26,422 nucleotides of DNA from positions 1 through 26,422 of IMG/VR virus record IMGVR_UViG_3300013286_000048; one strand, written 5' to 3'. The number at the start of each line of letters is the position of its first letter. Within the stretch, counting starts at the first letter, position 1. Below, piece by piece: positions 17,583-25,514 of the stretch. The position numbers and the translations under genes were made by a program. The notes beneath the pieces were generated by a model. The model had not been told where the DNA came from and ran no database searches. It saw only the letters and a program-made list of their open reading frames with translations. This stretch comes from a virus.

Positions 17583-20500
17583 TACCAATAATAGACAGAA
17601 TCTATAACAGGGTCAGTAGCGTCTCCGTATACCAGATTATTTACCTGAATATTCTCCATTGCGTGTCCAGCCATACTTTCGTTCTGGTTACGAAGGTATG
17701 CAATTGCCTTTGCCCAATACTTTTCGGACTGATCGGTGAAGTCCTTATCTTCAAGATCGACGGCGTGCAGTCCAGCCATAATCGCACGGGTATTTTCAAT
17801 CGGAATGTAGTCGTAAACGCTGGTGATTGTGGGGTGGGCCATGCGGTAGATGATCCTAGCCCATGAACATTGCTGACCGATGCGAATCCGGCGGTATTTC
17901 GGGTTAACTTCGCTCGGATGGTACTGACCAATCAATGCCATGTCGTTGCTGCGACCATAATCGTAGGCGTAAAGGCTAACATAACCTTGAGTAATCGGCT
18001 TTTCGATGTGAAGGATTGCTTTTACCAGAGTTGGAGCGAGGATTGAATCAATAAAGAATGTGCTAGATACAGAATTTCCCGTGCTTTGATACGAAATTCT
18101 ACCATCTGTAGATACCAAGTTGGTTGCTTGTGCTAGTGTTGGGTAAAGCTCAATGGTATTTGCATCAACAAAGCGTGCATAGTACAGCACGGGATTTGCC
18201 TGCGTGCTTGCTGTTAGGCTATTGGGCAGAACATCTCCAGTATTTGGCCTTACGCTTACTTGATCACCAGTATCAAAGATAGAATTAGGTGCTGCAATGC
18301 TAGTAGATGACTCCGGCGTAAAGCTGCGTATGATCTTCATGCTGAGTTGACCAACACCAAGTGATGGTATCGACCCATTCATGAATGTAACGGGTGTTCC
18401 ATTGGAATTCGTAAGGTAGATATTGTTGCCGGAAATATGCACAAAGTAATTTGTGTTTGCAGCAAGCCCATATGGGAGGTTGCCAGTAGATGCAAACTGA
18501 ACCACCTCGCCATTTGTGAGGTACTCGACTGAGCTAGGCGTTAAGAGTGCAGATCTATTGGTGCTATTGTCAGATGGAATGTATGCCTTTGCATATGCAG
18601 GAACGCGAATTGAAAAATATGATTGACCAACTCCAACAGCGGTTGGTTTAACCAAAGATCCGTTAAGGTATACATTGGCAGTTTTGCTGCTTATTTTTTG
18701 AAGCGTATAAGGGACATTGGGACTAAATCCAGTAGGTAGGAGATAGTCAGAGGCAAGGTAAATTGTATCACCTGTATTTACTCCATTGAAATCACCAGTC
18801 CAAACTCCGTTAAATCCGATGCTGAAAGCCCTAGATAGCGACACATAAAAGTCACCAGATGATGCGCCAGTAATAGTTACCTTCGAGTAATCCGAATTGA
18901 GGATTGTAAATGTTCCCGTGCTAGTGTTGAGGGGAGCCTCTGCCCTGTATGCAACTCCGGCCTGAAGCGGAGCAGGTAATGTTCCAGTAGAAGAAAACTC
19001 AATTTGCACACCAGTAGATGGTGTGATTTCCACATTTGGAGGGGATGTGTACCCTGTGCCTTCGGTGACGATTGTTATTGCGGTCACAGCACCATTGCTG
19101 GCTTTAGCTGTGGCAGTAGCACCAGATCCTCCGCCACCAGTAATTCTTACGATTGGATCGTAAGCATAATTAACTCCGCTTCCGCCGGAGGGGACTGTGA
19201 TATAAGAAACAAAAGATGTCTGTAGCTTTGCAACAGCCCGTGCGCCATTTGCAGAAGTTCCAGATACAGCTACGCAAGATACATTTGTTGCACTTGCTGT
19301 TACTGCGTTTGTAAGGGTTATTGTGAGTCCTACTACCGCAGAAATCTTTGTTCCATCAGGAATATTATCTCCAAAGATGCTTTGTCCCGCTGCCAATCCG
19401 TTGGATGAACTGACAACAATGTCCGCGCTTCCAGAAGTCATGGTAGCCGTGAAGTAAATATTTGCTTGCGGAGGTGAAATTGTAATCGTAGGGGCCGTAA
19501 TATACCCTTGACCAGCTTGTGTAATAACGATTGACCCAAGGGCGTATGTTTGTGAACCAGAAGCATCTGGAATCATCACCGCATACCCTTCTGTATTAGA
19601 AGTTATTTGCGAAGTTCCTGTGGGAGGGGTTGGAGGTGCAGAAAAAGTAACGATAGGGGCGTTAGTATAGCCCTTTCCTCCAGTAATCACTTGTACGCTT
19701 GTGACTCCGCCGACAACTACTGCCGTTGCGGTTGCTCCAGAACCCGTAGGAGTCTGAATGTTTAATCCAGCGGCTGTAATTTGACTGGTAGTACCTGTGC
19801 TGGCAACGGCAGGGATGAGTTTAACGAGTGCGCTAGTTCCGATAAGTCCAGCGGTAATGGTAATCGGGTTTACAAGAACGCTTGCAGATGATGCCGCAGA
19901 ATCAGCAGCATTCGTGTGCAAAGAGATCGTAGTTGTGTCAATGACATTGACAAAATAGTTCTGACCAGCAAGCAGGGGAGGAGGAAGCGTTCCACCAGAG
20001 GTATACGCCTGAACGGAATCGTTTTGATTGTAGTAGTGAGGAACTGAAAACTTAAATGTGGTTTCAGGTGAGATTGGCTTACGAAGATCAACATTGAACT
20101 GACCGCTATTGCCAGAAAGAAAGATAGGATTGATGTTGTTTTGAGCGTCAGAGAATGATCCGAATACTTGCAGGTTCTGATTGTCCAGATTTTGCGTAAA
20201 GTATGTCGTGTTTTCTACTAGAGGCGAAGGCAATGATCCTGAAAAAGATCCTCCTGTTGCCGCAGAAAAAGTAATTTCATTTGGAGAATCCAGAGATATT
20301 GACGGGACTCCATTTACAAGGTTGATGCTAGTAAGTAGAGATGTATTTCTTGAATCCGTAAGCACAACACCATTGGTGGTAGAACCGACAATACTTTGAA
20401 GCGATACAGGGTTGTTTTTAGACTTTGCATCCAAAGAGTTTTCGTAAAGCTGGATCGTATAGCTGTCATCTACGCCAATGTAATAGGTTTTACTTGCTAT

Positions 20501-21157
20501 CAGAACGCTAGGAAGGGTTCCACTTGCAAGGCTCAGGATAGCGGACTGACCAGATGCCAGTTGATGTACCGTTTGAGATATGAATTTTGTGATGGGTGAT
20601 ACTGAAACGCTGCGAGTTTGGATTGTAACTCCATCAGGCTCAATTGTTCCATATGGAAAATCAGATTGGGCGTGTACAGGTACAAGCAATCCATCAACTT
20701 TTGTTCCATCGGGCAATTGTGTGCGAAGTTCGCGATTGTTGCTGTCAGTTCCTATCACTCGGATCTGAATTCCGGCATCCGCTTGGTGTTCTGCGACCGC
20801 CACAAGCTGAGAGGGCTGGCGGATATCCATGATCGTGCTGACAAATCCCCTATCATCCCATGCCCATGAAACGGGATTATACATCCCTCCCTTGTTGACA
20901 TTGTATTGGAACAGCCGTCCCCTGAAATAGGTGGGAGATCCGTCAATATTAATGGCGAGAGGAACTTCAATCCCGCGAGGGAGCGTGATTGTCTGACCAT
21001 CCCATCCCGTGCAGACATCTACCTCCTGATTAATATGGAAGTAATGCCCAGACTCCATAAGGGTCTGGACTGCCTCGGTCAGCTTACGAAATACCTTGGC
21101 CTGATCTGTGGTTGCAAGAATTTCAGAAGCCTCGTCAATGATCTCGCTGACGAACAT
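17582..21157 (-). CDS. Tail adaptor/tubular-A-like protein with a huge internal repeat insertion (1191 aa)
   Basis: ATG 21157. Residues 1-205 (helical SEIIDEASEILATTD, then beta segments with TLPRGIEVPLAI) and 1034-1191 (LHIEKPITQGYVSLYAYDY, YRRIRI, then a helical end) look like the two halves of one head-tail adaptor or tubular-A protein, a family usually about 200-400 aa. Between them lie about 830 residues of repeats. One type is L-P-x-x-L-x-A-x-x-x-Y-F followed by a strand, seen about seven times (for example GTLPPPLLAGQNYFVNV and GNLPYGLAANTNYFVHI). The other is a G-x-GY-x-x-x-P motif (GGKGYTNAPIVTF, GQGYITAPTITI, GTGYTSPPNVEI) with GSGATATA, common in phage fibre and decoration proteins. 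The insert probably projects from the tail. It precedes the nozzle-like gene with one shared base. Confidence 0.82.
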   Translation of the reverse strand: MFVSEIIDEASEILATTDQAKVFRKLTEAVQTLMESGHYFHINQEVDVCTGWDGQTITLPRGIEVPLAINIDGSPTYFRGRLFQYNVNKGGMYNPVSWAWDDRGFVSTIMDIRQPSQLVAVAEHQADAGIQIRVIGTDSNNRELRTQLPDGTKVDGLLVPVHAQSDFPYGTIEPDGVTIQTRSVSVSPITKFISQTVHQLASGQSAILSLASGTLPSVLIASKTYYIGVDDSYTIQLYENSLDAKSKNNPVSLQSIVGSTTNGVVLTDSRNTSLLTSINLVNGVPSISLDSPNEITFSAATGGSFSGSLPSPLVENTTYFTQNLDNQNLQVFGSFSDAQNNINPIFLSGNSGQFNVDLRKPISPETTFKFSVPHYYNQNDSVQAYTSGGTLPPPLLAGQNYFVNVIDTTTISLHTNAADSAASSASVLVNPITITAGLIGTSALVKLIPAVASTGTTSQITAAGLNIQTPTGSGATATAVVVGGVTSVQVITGGKGYTNAPIVTFSAPPTPPTGTSQITSNTEGYAVMIPDASGSQTYALGSIVITQAGQGYITAPTITISPPQANIYFTATMTSGSADIVVSSSNGLAAGQSIFGDNIPDGTKISAVVGLTITLTNAVTASATNVSCVAVSGTSANGARAVAKLQTSFVSYITVPSGGSGVNYAYDPIVRITGGGGSGATATAKASNGAVTAITIVTEGTGYTSPPNVEITPSTGVQIEFSSTGTLPAPLQAGVAYRAEAPLNTSTGTFTILNSDYSKVTITGASSGDFYVSLSRAFSIGFNGVWTGDFNGVNTGDTIYLASDYLLPTGFSPNVPYTLQKISSKTANVYLNGSLVKPTAVGVGQSYFSIRVPAYAKAYIPSDNSTNRSALLTPSSVEYLTNGEVVQFASTGNLPYGLAANTNYFVHISGNNIYLTNSNGTPVTFMNGSIPSLGVGQLSMKIIRSFTPESSTSIAAPNSIFDTGDQVSVRPNTGDVLPNSLTASTQANPVLYYARFVDANTIELYPTLAQATNLVSTDGRISYQSTGNSVSSTFFIDSILAPTLVKAILHIEKPITQGYVSLYAYDYGRSNDMALIGQYHPSEVNPKYRRIRIGQQCSWARIIYRMAHPTITSVYDYIPIENTRAIMAGLHAVDLEDKDFTDQSEKYWAKAIAYLRNQNESMAGHAMENIQVNNLVYGDATDPVIDSVYYW

Positions 21158-21167
21158 TTAAGATGGG

Positions 21168-21515
21168 TTATTTTTGGCTTCCTTCTTTAGCCATGCTGTT
21201 TAGGAAATCCTCGTCGCTACCAGCACCGCCTTGTGAGCCACCAGCGGGAGCGGAAGGAGGCATCTCGGTAGGAGGCCCGCCTGCGCTTGCTCCAGTTTGC
21301 TGTGCAACGCTTTGAGCTAGGCTATCAACTCCAGATGCGAGTTGTGAAATAAGCTGATGAATTGCGTCAAAGGCAACTTTGGGCATGGAGATCATAACGG
21401 ATCCATCATCCACGCCTTGCGGCATTGGAGGGGCCATGTCTCCGGCAGGAGCTTGTCCCATTCCTTGCATGGGAGCGTCAGGTTGTTCGGTAGGGGGCAT
21501 AGTCTTGTCAGCCAT
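21168..21515 (-). CDS. 115-aa Pro/Met/Gly-rich hypothetical protein
   Basis: ATG 21515 (MADKTMPPTEQ). The ends are Pro/Gly/Met-rich and disordered-looking; the centre (about 45-75) is a helix, VAFDAIHQLISQLASGVDSLAQS, shown here in part as AIHQLISQLASG. The C-terminus has DEDFLNSMAKEG. The central helix with disordered flanks could be an oligomerising assembly protein. No family recognised. Its stop is ten bases before the adaptor-like gene. Confidence 0.8.
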   Translation of the reverse strand: MADKTMPPTEQPDAPMQGMGQAPAGDMAPPMPQGVDDGSVMISMPKVAFDAIHQLISQLASGVDSLAQSVAQQTGASAGGPPTEMPPSAPAGGSQGGAGSDEDFLNSMAKEGSQK

Positions 21516-21519
21516 AATA

Positions 21520-21906
21520 TTAGTCGTTGGTTGTTTCGGACGCTGCTTTTAGACCCATGTCGATGGCATCCTCATCGTTAGGTTCCTCGGACTTTTCCTC
21601 GGCAGATTCTGTGGCTTCTCCGGCCTTGATCCCATGGATCTCAAGTTCAGTTGTATAGCGGGATACTTCTTTCCCGTTTACCATTACCTTTTCTTCGCGC
21701 TCCATTACTTTCTTGTAATGAATAACGGCGGTTCCATCCTTGGGAAGATCCTTCAGGGCATTCTTTTCGTGGAACCAGAGTGAAGGGTAGTGAATGTGCG
21801 TGTCGGCCTCGGCTTCAACTTTTTCAATGTGATCCGCGCCTTTCATTGAAAGGTCTTCTCCAAGATCGTGAAATCCTTCGGGTAAATTAATTTTTTCGTG
21901 TGCCAT
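21520..21906 (-). CDS. 128-aa acidic hypothetical protein
   Basis: ATG 21906 (MAHEKINLPEGFHD), no Shine-Dalgarno site. Residues about 30-90 form a compact charged region with HIHYPSLWFHEKNAL and a beta hairpin around VNGKEVSRYTTELEIHGI. The last ~35 residues are strongly acidic (ESAEEKSEEPNDEDAID) and probably disordered. No catalytic motif. The placement between fibre-like genes and tail genes suggests a structural or assembly role, but nothing in the sequence proves it. Confidence 0.8.
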   Translation of the reverse strand: MAHEKINLPEGFHDLGEDLSMKGADHIEKVEAEADTHIHYPSLWFHEKNALKDLPKDGTAVIHYKKVMEREEKVMVNGKEVSRYTTELEIHGIKAGEATESAEEKSEEPNDEDAIDMGLKAASETTND

Positions 21907-21931
21907 AAGTGTTTAAGTTGTAATTGCTATA

Positions 21932-22351
21932 TTAAGATAGTGTCAAGGTTGATGATCTAACAATTCCATCTGATCCTTGATACTTAAATACAAGATTTGT
22001 ATTGTTAAGCGTTTGAATAACAAGTTCTCCCTTTTGTACAGGTGATGCATTAGGGTTTACAAACTGACCAAATGCCCTAATAAAATAACACATAAGACCC
22101 TCACCTGAGTTGCGAGAAATACCCAATATAGATGCCGTGTTGTTTGGATCGCAAGGGACATTCCAAATTACTTGCCGATTCACTACCGACTTCGTGATCT
22201 TTCCATACAATGCATTGACAAGATTATCAATGAGGGATGGAACGCTCTCATGCGAGACGCTAGGATATGGTATATCTAGTCGGCAGGCAGATCCGTATGG
22301 GTTACCTACTGGAGGATTGTTTTGACCAAATGGTAAAGGATCGCAGGACAT
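21932..22351 (-). CDS. 139-aa appendage protein with shared N-terminal anchor-like module
   Basis: I chose ATG 22351 (MSCDPLPFG), two bases after the upstream stop; ten further residues are possible but would overlap it. Residues 28-94 repeat almost exactly the module in the 226-aa protein, including YPSVSHESVPSL and WN-x-PCDPNNTA. The C-terminus (ELVIQTLNNTNLVFKYQG, then DGIVRSSTLTLS) resembles short beta-rich tips of phage tail and fibre proteins. The module may anchor different tips to the same virion site. Homology between the two genes is directly visible; the anchor role is inferred. Confidence 0.82.
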   Translation of the reverse strand: MSCDPLPFGQNNPPVGNPYGSACRLDIPYPSVSHESVPSLIDNLVNALYGKITKSVVNRQVIWNVPCDPNNTASILGISRNSGEGLMCYFIRAFGQFVNPNASPVQKGELVIQTLNNTNLVFKYQGSDGIVRSSTLTLS

Positions 22352-22353
22352 GA

Positions 22354-23028
22354 TTAAATATAATGCACATCTAAAAGGCAATTATTTCCAGTTATAGGAG
22401 TAGTACTTGAATCTGGCAATGTGCCTGTAATTGCAAATGAAATTCCTGTAGAAAACTTTACTCCTGTTGGTGGCATAAAATTAGAGTTTCCACCAAAACC
22501 ATTGTATCCACCTATAACAAATGATAATTTAACTGGAGTTGTTCCAACTACTACAGAGCTACTTACCGAATCATAAAATTTTAATGTATAAACTGTATTA
22601 CCTGCCAACGCCCCCATCCCAAAATATACTCCCAAAAGAATTCCGGCACTTGATTTAACAGATGTGAGATTTAGTCCATCAGATGCAACTAAATGCAATA
22701 CGCTAGAGTTTGCAGTATTAAGAGTAGGAGGTGCAAGGACTATCGGGCAGCTTGGATCATCCCAAATAACTTCCAAAAGGTCTCCAGAAGATGAAGATGA
22801 GGTGGAGGTAGCCAATGTCAGAATATTAGTTCCTGCATTCCAAGTCCCACCAAGTCCACTTGCTCCTGCGGCAAAAATAATAACATTCGTCGTCAAGTCA
22901 ATGACAGCCAATAGTCTTGTAAAGTTAAAACCATAAGCAGTTACGGCTGTTGTAAAATTAAGAGTACCCGCCCCTGCTCCAGCAGGGGTGAAAGTAGGGT
23001 TTACGGAAGATGGGAGTATTGTTTTCAT
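22354..23028 (-). CDS. 224-aa beta-rich hypothetical structural protein
   Basis: ATG 23028 (MKTILPSSVNPTF). The composition is Gly, Ser, Thr and Asn-rich with alternating hydrophobic residues throughout, typical of a beta-sandwich or beta-helix virion protein. There are short runs such as TSTSSSSSGD, VIGGYNGFGGNS and FMPPTGVKF. No signal peptide and no catalytic motif. It sits between the two genes that carry the shared module, so it may cap, fold or decorate the same appendage. The end of the gene is two bases upstream of the next start. Confidence 0.78.
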   Translation of the reverse strand: MKTILPSSVNPTFTPAGAGAGTLNFTTAVTAYGFNFTRLLAVIDLTTNVIIFAAGASGLGGTWNAGTNILTLATSTSSSSSGDLLEVIWDDPSCPIVLAPPTLNTANSSVLHLVASDGLNLTSVKSSAGILLGVYFGMGALAGNTVYTLKFYDSVSSSVVVGTTPVKLSFVIGGYNGFGGNSNFMPPTGVKFSTGISFAITGTLPDSSTTPITGNNCLLDVHYI

Positions 23029-23031
23029 AGA

Positions 23032-23712
23032 TTATCCAAAGATAAGGGCGTTTGTAATGGTTTGAGATAAAGCAGTTCCAGTAAGAGAGCCAGTCAAATT
23101 TACAGCATTAGTTGCATTAGTTGCATTTGTTGCATTTGTGGCATTAGTTGCGTTAGAAGCGTTTGTAGCATTAGTTGCAAGAGTCGCTGTAGCTGCGTTG
23201 CCAGTACAAGATCCAGAGGAACCCGTGACATTACCAGTAACATTTCCTGTTACGCTCCCAGTTATGTTTCCAGTAACATTGCCAGTAACATTGCCAGTAA
23301 TGTTTCCTGTAAAAACTCCTGCAATAGAACCAGTTCCAGTAATGGTAGGATTGGTGATTGCAGGTGATGTTAGCGTTTTGTTGGTTAGAGTCTGTACTCC
23401 ATTCAGGGTAACTTGGTTAGCCGGAATTGGTATAATGTTCAAGACCCTAATGATATAACAAAGAAGTCCCTCTCCCACCTCTCTTGGGTATCCAGTAATT
23501 GCAGCAGTATTATTAGGGTCGCATGGGATATTCCAAACAACCTTACCTTGATACACATCCTTTGTAATTGTTCCGTACAGGGCATTTACCAGATTATCTA
23601 TCAAGCTGGGAACAGACTCATGTGATACGGAAGGATACGGCGTATCAGGGTTACAAACGCCATTATACGCACCGCCATATCCATAATCTGAGCCAGAGCA
23701 TCCGCAAGACAT
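23032..23712 (-). CDS. 226-aa tail-fibre-like protein with TGN[VI] and NAT repeats
   Basis: ATG 23712 (MSCGCSGSDYGYGG). Residues 25-91 are the module shared with the 139-aa protein. After a linker come a four-residue repeat T-G-N-[VI] (about residues 131-162) and a three-residue N-A-T repeat (about 179-202), then a Leu/Thr-rich end. This fibre pattern, with TGNVTGN followed by an A/T/N-rich stretch, is common in phage tail and structural proteins and suggests a long trimeric stalk. Upstream is a 44-nt spacer, the longest in the window, before the winged-helix-like gene. Confidence 0.85.
   Translation of the reverse strand: MSCGCSGSDYGYGGAYNGVCNPDTPYPSVSHESVPSLIDNLVNALYGTITKDVYQGKVVWNIPCDPNNTAAITGYPREVGEGLLCYIIRVLNIIPIPANQVTLNGVQTLTNKTLTSPAITNPTITGTGSIAGVFTGNITGNVTGNVTGNITGSVTGNVTGNVTGSSGSCTGNAATATLATNATNASNATNATNATNATNATNAVNLTGSLTGTALSQTITNALIFG
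23105..23176 (-). repeat. Eight tandem 9-bp repeats in the fibre gene
   Basis: Units of GCATTAGTT on the plus strand and close variants (GCATTTGTT, GCGTTAGAA) follow each other without gaps. On the coding strand they encode N-A-T/S triplets. Slippage here would add or remove three residues at a time. Confidence 0.85.
23225..23320 (-). repeat. Eight tandem 12-bp repeats in the fibre gene
   Basis: Degenerate 12-bp units such as GTAACATTGCCA on the plus strand, two of them identical and adjacent (23273-23296), encode the four-residue T-G-N-[VI] repeat on the coding strand. Confidence 0.8.
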
Positions 23713-23756
23713 ATGGATGGATGCTAATGATTAATATTCATAATGCAAGTCACATC

Positions 23757-24017
23757 TTATGGTTCCGAAGTTGGTGAATAATGCCAAACAGCAGTTATAC
23801 CCCTTCCCGTATCAATTCTAAATTTCTTGCGATGAAGTTTATTAAGTTTGATTAGTTTATTTACCCTTGAATGCATTGTGGTGATTGGCAATGACATTTT
23901 TTGAGCCATTACTTGCAGGTTTATCCATCCATCCGGCACTTCGTCTACATTTCCAGTAGAAAAACTTTCATTCATCATTTCTTGAAGCCAGTCGTTAGCA
24001 GATTTATTTGTTTTCAT
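23757..24017 (-). CDS. 86-aa winged-helix-like DNA-binding protein
   Basis: I chose ATG 24017 (MKTNKSANDW), two bases after the phosphoesterase stop, with GGAGG about 14 bases upstream; a longer frame overlaps that gene. Residues about 34-70 (WINLQVMAQKMSLPITTMHS, then VNKLIKLNKLHRKKF) match a helix-turn-helix with a recognition helix around TTMHSRVNKL, followed by a two-strand wing ending ITAVWHYSP. It is probably a small transcription regulator. Its target is unknown; the 44-nt spacer just downstream could be an operator, but I see no palindrome there. Confidence 0.75.
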   Translation of the reverse strand: MKTNKSANDWLQEMMNESFSTGNVDEVPDGWINLQVMAQKMSLPITTMHSRVNKLIKLNKLHRKKFRIDTGRGITAVWHYSPTSEP

Positions 24018-24019
24018 TT

Positions 24020-24784
24020 TTATAGCGGCAACCTCCACACCTCGCCGTGTTGCCTTTGTGTTATTTGTAGCGAGGATTGGTTCAGGGATTCACAATAGTG
24101 TCCCCAGATAAATGCTTGCGTCCATGCGAATGTGCTAGGTCGGTTCTTGGCATACTCCAAAGCCCCTCGCCTTGTTAGAGTTCCAATATTGTAGCCTGTT
24201 CCGCCGTGCTTTGTTTTAGCACTTGCTGTTGCTACTTTGTGGGTGTGTCCAAATACTATTTTTCTGCGTTTCCCATCGCAATAGGCCGAAGCCATGTCTC
24301 TAGCTGCCTGTTCATTGTAAATCGTACCATGGGTAAAACCAATATCAGCAATGTCTACAATCTGCTCAATACCTGTATATGGAACGAGGCGAGCTTTTAA
24401 CTTTTGAGCAGTATCTTCAATGGACTGGATAATTTTATAAGCGCAGTAAGCAGTAACGCTGTTTTTAGAATAAGTTAGCTTCCACGCTCTGTCTTCATGG
24501 TTTCCACAAAGAATGTATGGATCTTTACATCCTGCCATAAGTTCTCGCAAGTGCGTTAATCCAGTATCAATGTCGGGTGTTACTTCGTCTCCATCGTTGC
24601 CTGATCCTAATCCATTACCCATGAGCGCAGTAAGGTCGATGAAATCTCCTAGATGAAGAATCGTATCCGGCGAAAATTTGTCTTTAAATTTTAAGACATG
24701 ATCCCATGCTTCTTCATCAATATATTTTGCATGACTACACGATATTGCGAGTAGCCTTTTCCATTTGTGAATTATGTTTGCCAT
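24020..24784 (-). CDS. Calcineurin-like metallophosphoesterase with altered first motif
   Basis: ATG 24784, one base overlap with the preceding stop (TAATG) and AAGGA upstream. The 254-aa protein shows the family blocks in order: LGDFID (45-50), CGNHEDR (93-99), THG (151-153) and FGHTH (178-182), which bind the two metals. The first block, normally D-x-H, is C16-S17-H18, so the usual metal-bridging aspartate is replaced by cysteine. The protein could therefore use one metal, or cysteine could replace the ligand. Substrates in this superfamily range from nucleic acids to phosphoproteins and nucleotides; this gene gives no clue. It sits between lysis genes and the regulator. Confidence 0.88.
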   Translation of the reverse strand: MANIIHKWKRLLAISCSHAKYIDEEAWDHVLKFKDKFSPDTILHLGDFIDLTALMGNGLGSGNDGDEVTPDIDTGLTHLRELMAGCKDPYILCGNHEDRAWKLTYSKNSVTAYCAYKIIQSIEDTAQKLKARLVPYTGIEQIVDIADIGFTHGTIYNEQAARDMASAYCDGKRRKIVFGHTHKVATASAKTKHGGTGYNIGTLTRRGALEYAKNRPSTFAWTQAFIWGHYCESLNQSSLQITQRQHGEVWRLPL

Positions 24785-25026
24785 TAGTGGAATTCCTTTT
24801 CTTGTTCGTCATCTGGATCAAAATCGCCATCAACCCATTTCCCAACATGATTCTGAATAGCAAATTTATTTCCCTGCAAGATGTGGGTGTGTTGAGTATC
24901 GCCATCTTCGTCAACCCAATTAATAAATACTGCAAGGTTTGGAAAATGTTCTGTGATGATACCAATAGCTTTCTGGAGATTATTCCACTCGCATTCTGTT
25001 ATTGTTTCTGGCCTCGGAGGAATCAC
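24784..25026 (-). CDS. 80-aa hypothetical protein
   Basis: A GTG at 25026 overlaps the endolysin stop as GTGA, the same junction type as in the u-spanin/holin pair, so I prefer it to the GTG at 25050. The protein is acidic at the end (WVDGDFDPDDEQEKEFH) with a short beta-like centre (LAVFINWVDEDG, then THILQGNKFAIQN). No family recognised. It lies between the endolysin and phosphoesterase genes with overlaps at both ends, so it is probably translated with them. Confidence 0.7.
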   Translation of the reverse strand: MIPPRPETITECEWNNLQKAIGIITEHFPNLAVFINWVDEDGDTQHTHILQGNKFAIQNHVGKWVDGDFDPDDEQEKEFH

Positions 25027-25514
25027 AAGGTCTTGACATGCACGAAACACGCGAGGTCTTCAAGTCTTTTATTCCATCCTGCCAGAAATTTTTGATCGTA
25101 TGGGTGTTTTTCGACAATTAACGAGTTTACTCGTTTTTGATCATTAATAAATGCAATTGGGTCATGGTTTGTCCTGTTCAGGATCAAATTCGCCTGCTTA
25201 ACACCGCTTACAATTTTGCAATTGAACCAAACTTCTCCCAGAGGATACTTCATGTCTTCTACATGGAACCGATTCCAATTTCTCCAGTACAAATTAGTCG
25301 CTCCATCCATCGTGAGATTGCGTATGTCGTCAACACTAAGATTAAAAGGACTCTCTTTGAATTCTCTGAAGTCGCATCCCCACTTGGTGACCCCTCCGTC
25401 ATCCCCTTCAACTTCCTCTGCAACGACGAACTTGTAGTCCCCGTAATGCCCCTTGGCAAAGACGCATTCGTGTTCAAATATGAACGGAAGGAACGACTTA
25501 AATCGTTGTGTCAT
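25023..25514 (-). CDS. Endolysin, GH108 N-acetylmuramidase-like
   Basis: ATG 25514, overlapping the two-TM gene by 17 nt. The 163-aa protein has an N-terminal F-L-P-F-x-F-E-H-E (catalytic Glu probably E16), then DDGGVTKWG at 38-46, matching the D-x-GG-x-T-x-x-G signature of glycoside hydrolase 108 muramidases, then IRNLTMDGATNLYWRNW, the usual helix with aromatic residues. These enzymes cleave peptidoglycan between N-acetylmuramic acid and N-acetylglucosamine. There is no signal peptide, so it needs the holin for release. The usual E-G-G after the catalytic Glu is replaced (E-C-V), and the spacing to DDGG is longer than typical. The lysis setting supports the call. Confidence 0.82.
   Translation of the reverse strand: MTQRFKSFLPFIFEHECVFAKGHYGDYKFVVAEEVEGDDGGVTKWGCDFREFKESPFNLSVDDIRNLTMDGATNLYWRNWNRFHVEDMKYPLGEVWFNCKIVSGVKQANLILNRTNHDPIAFINDQKRVNSLIVEKHPYDQKFLAGWNKRLEDLACFVHVKTL

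Noticed and set aside
21932-23712. Diversity-generating retroelement acting on the repeated fibre module
   Set aside because: No reverse transcriptase or template repeat is present, and the differences between copies are synonymous rather than at adenines of variable codons.
23713-23756. Possible promoter or operator in the longest spacer
   Set aside because: It contains TTGCAT and AT-rich hexamers, but not at the 16-18 bp spacing of a sigma-70 promoter, and no palindrome is seen.
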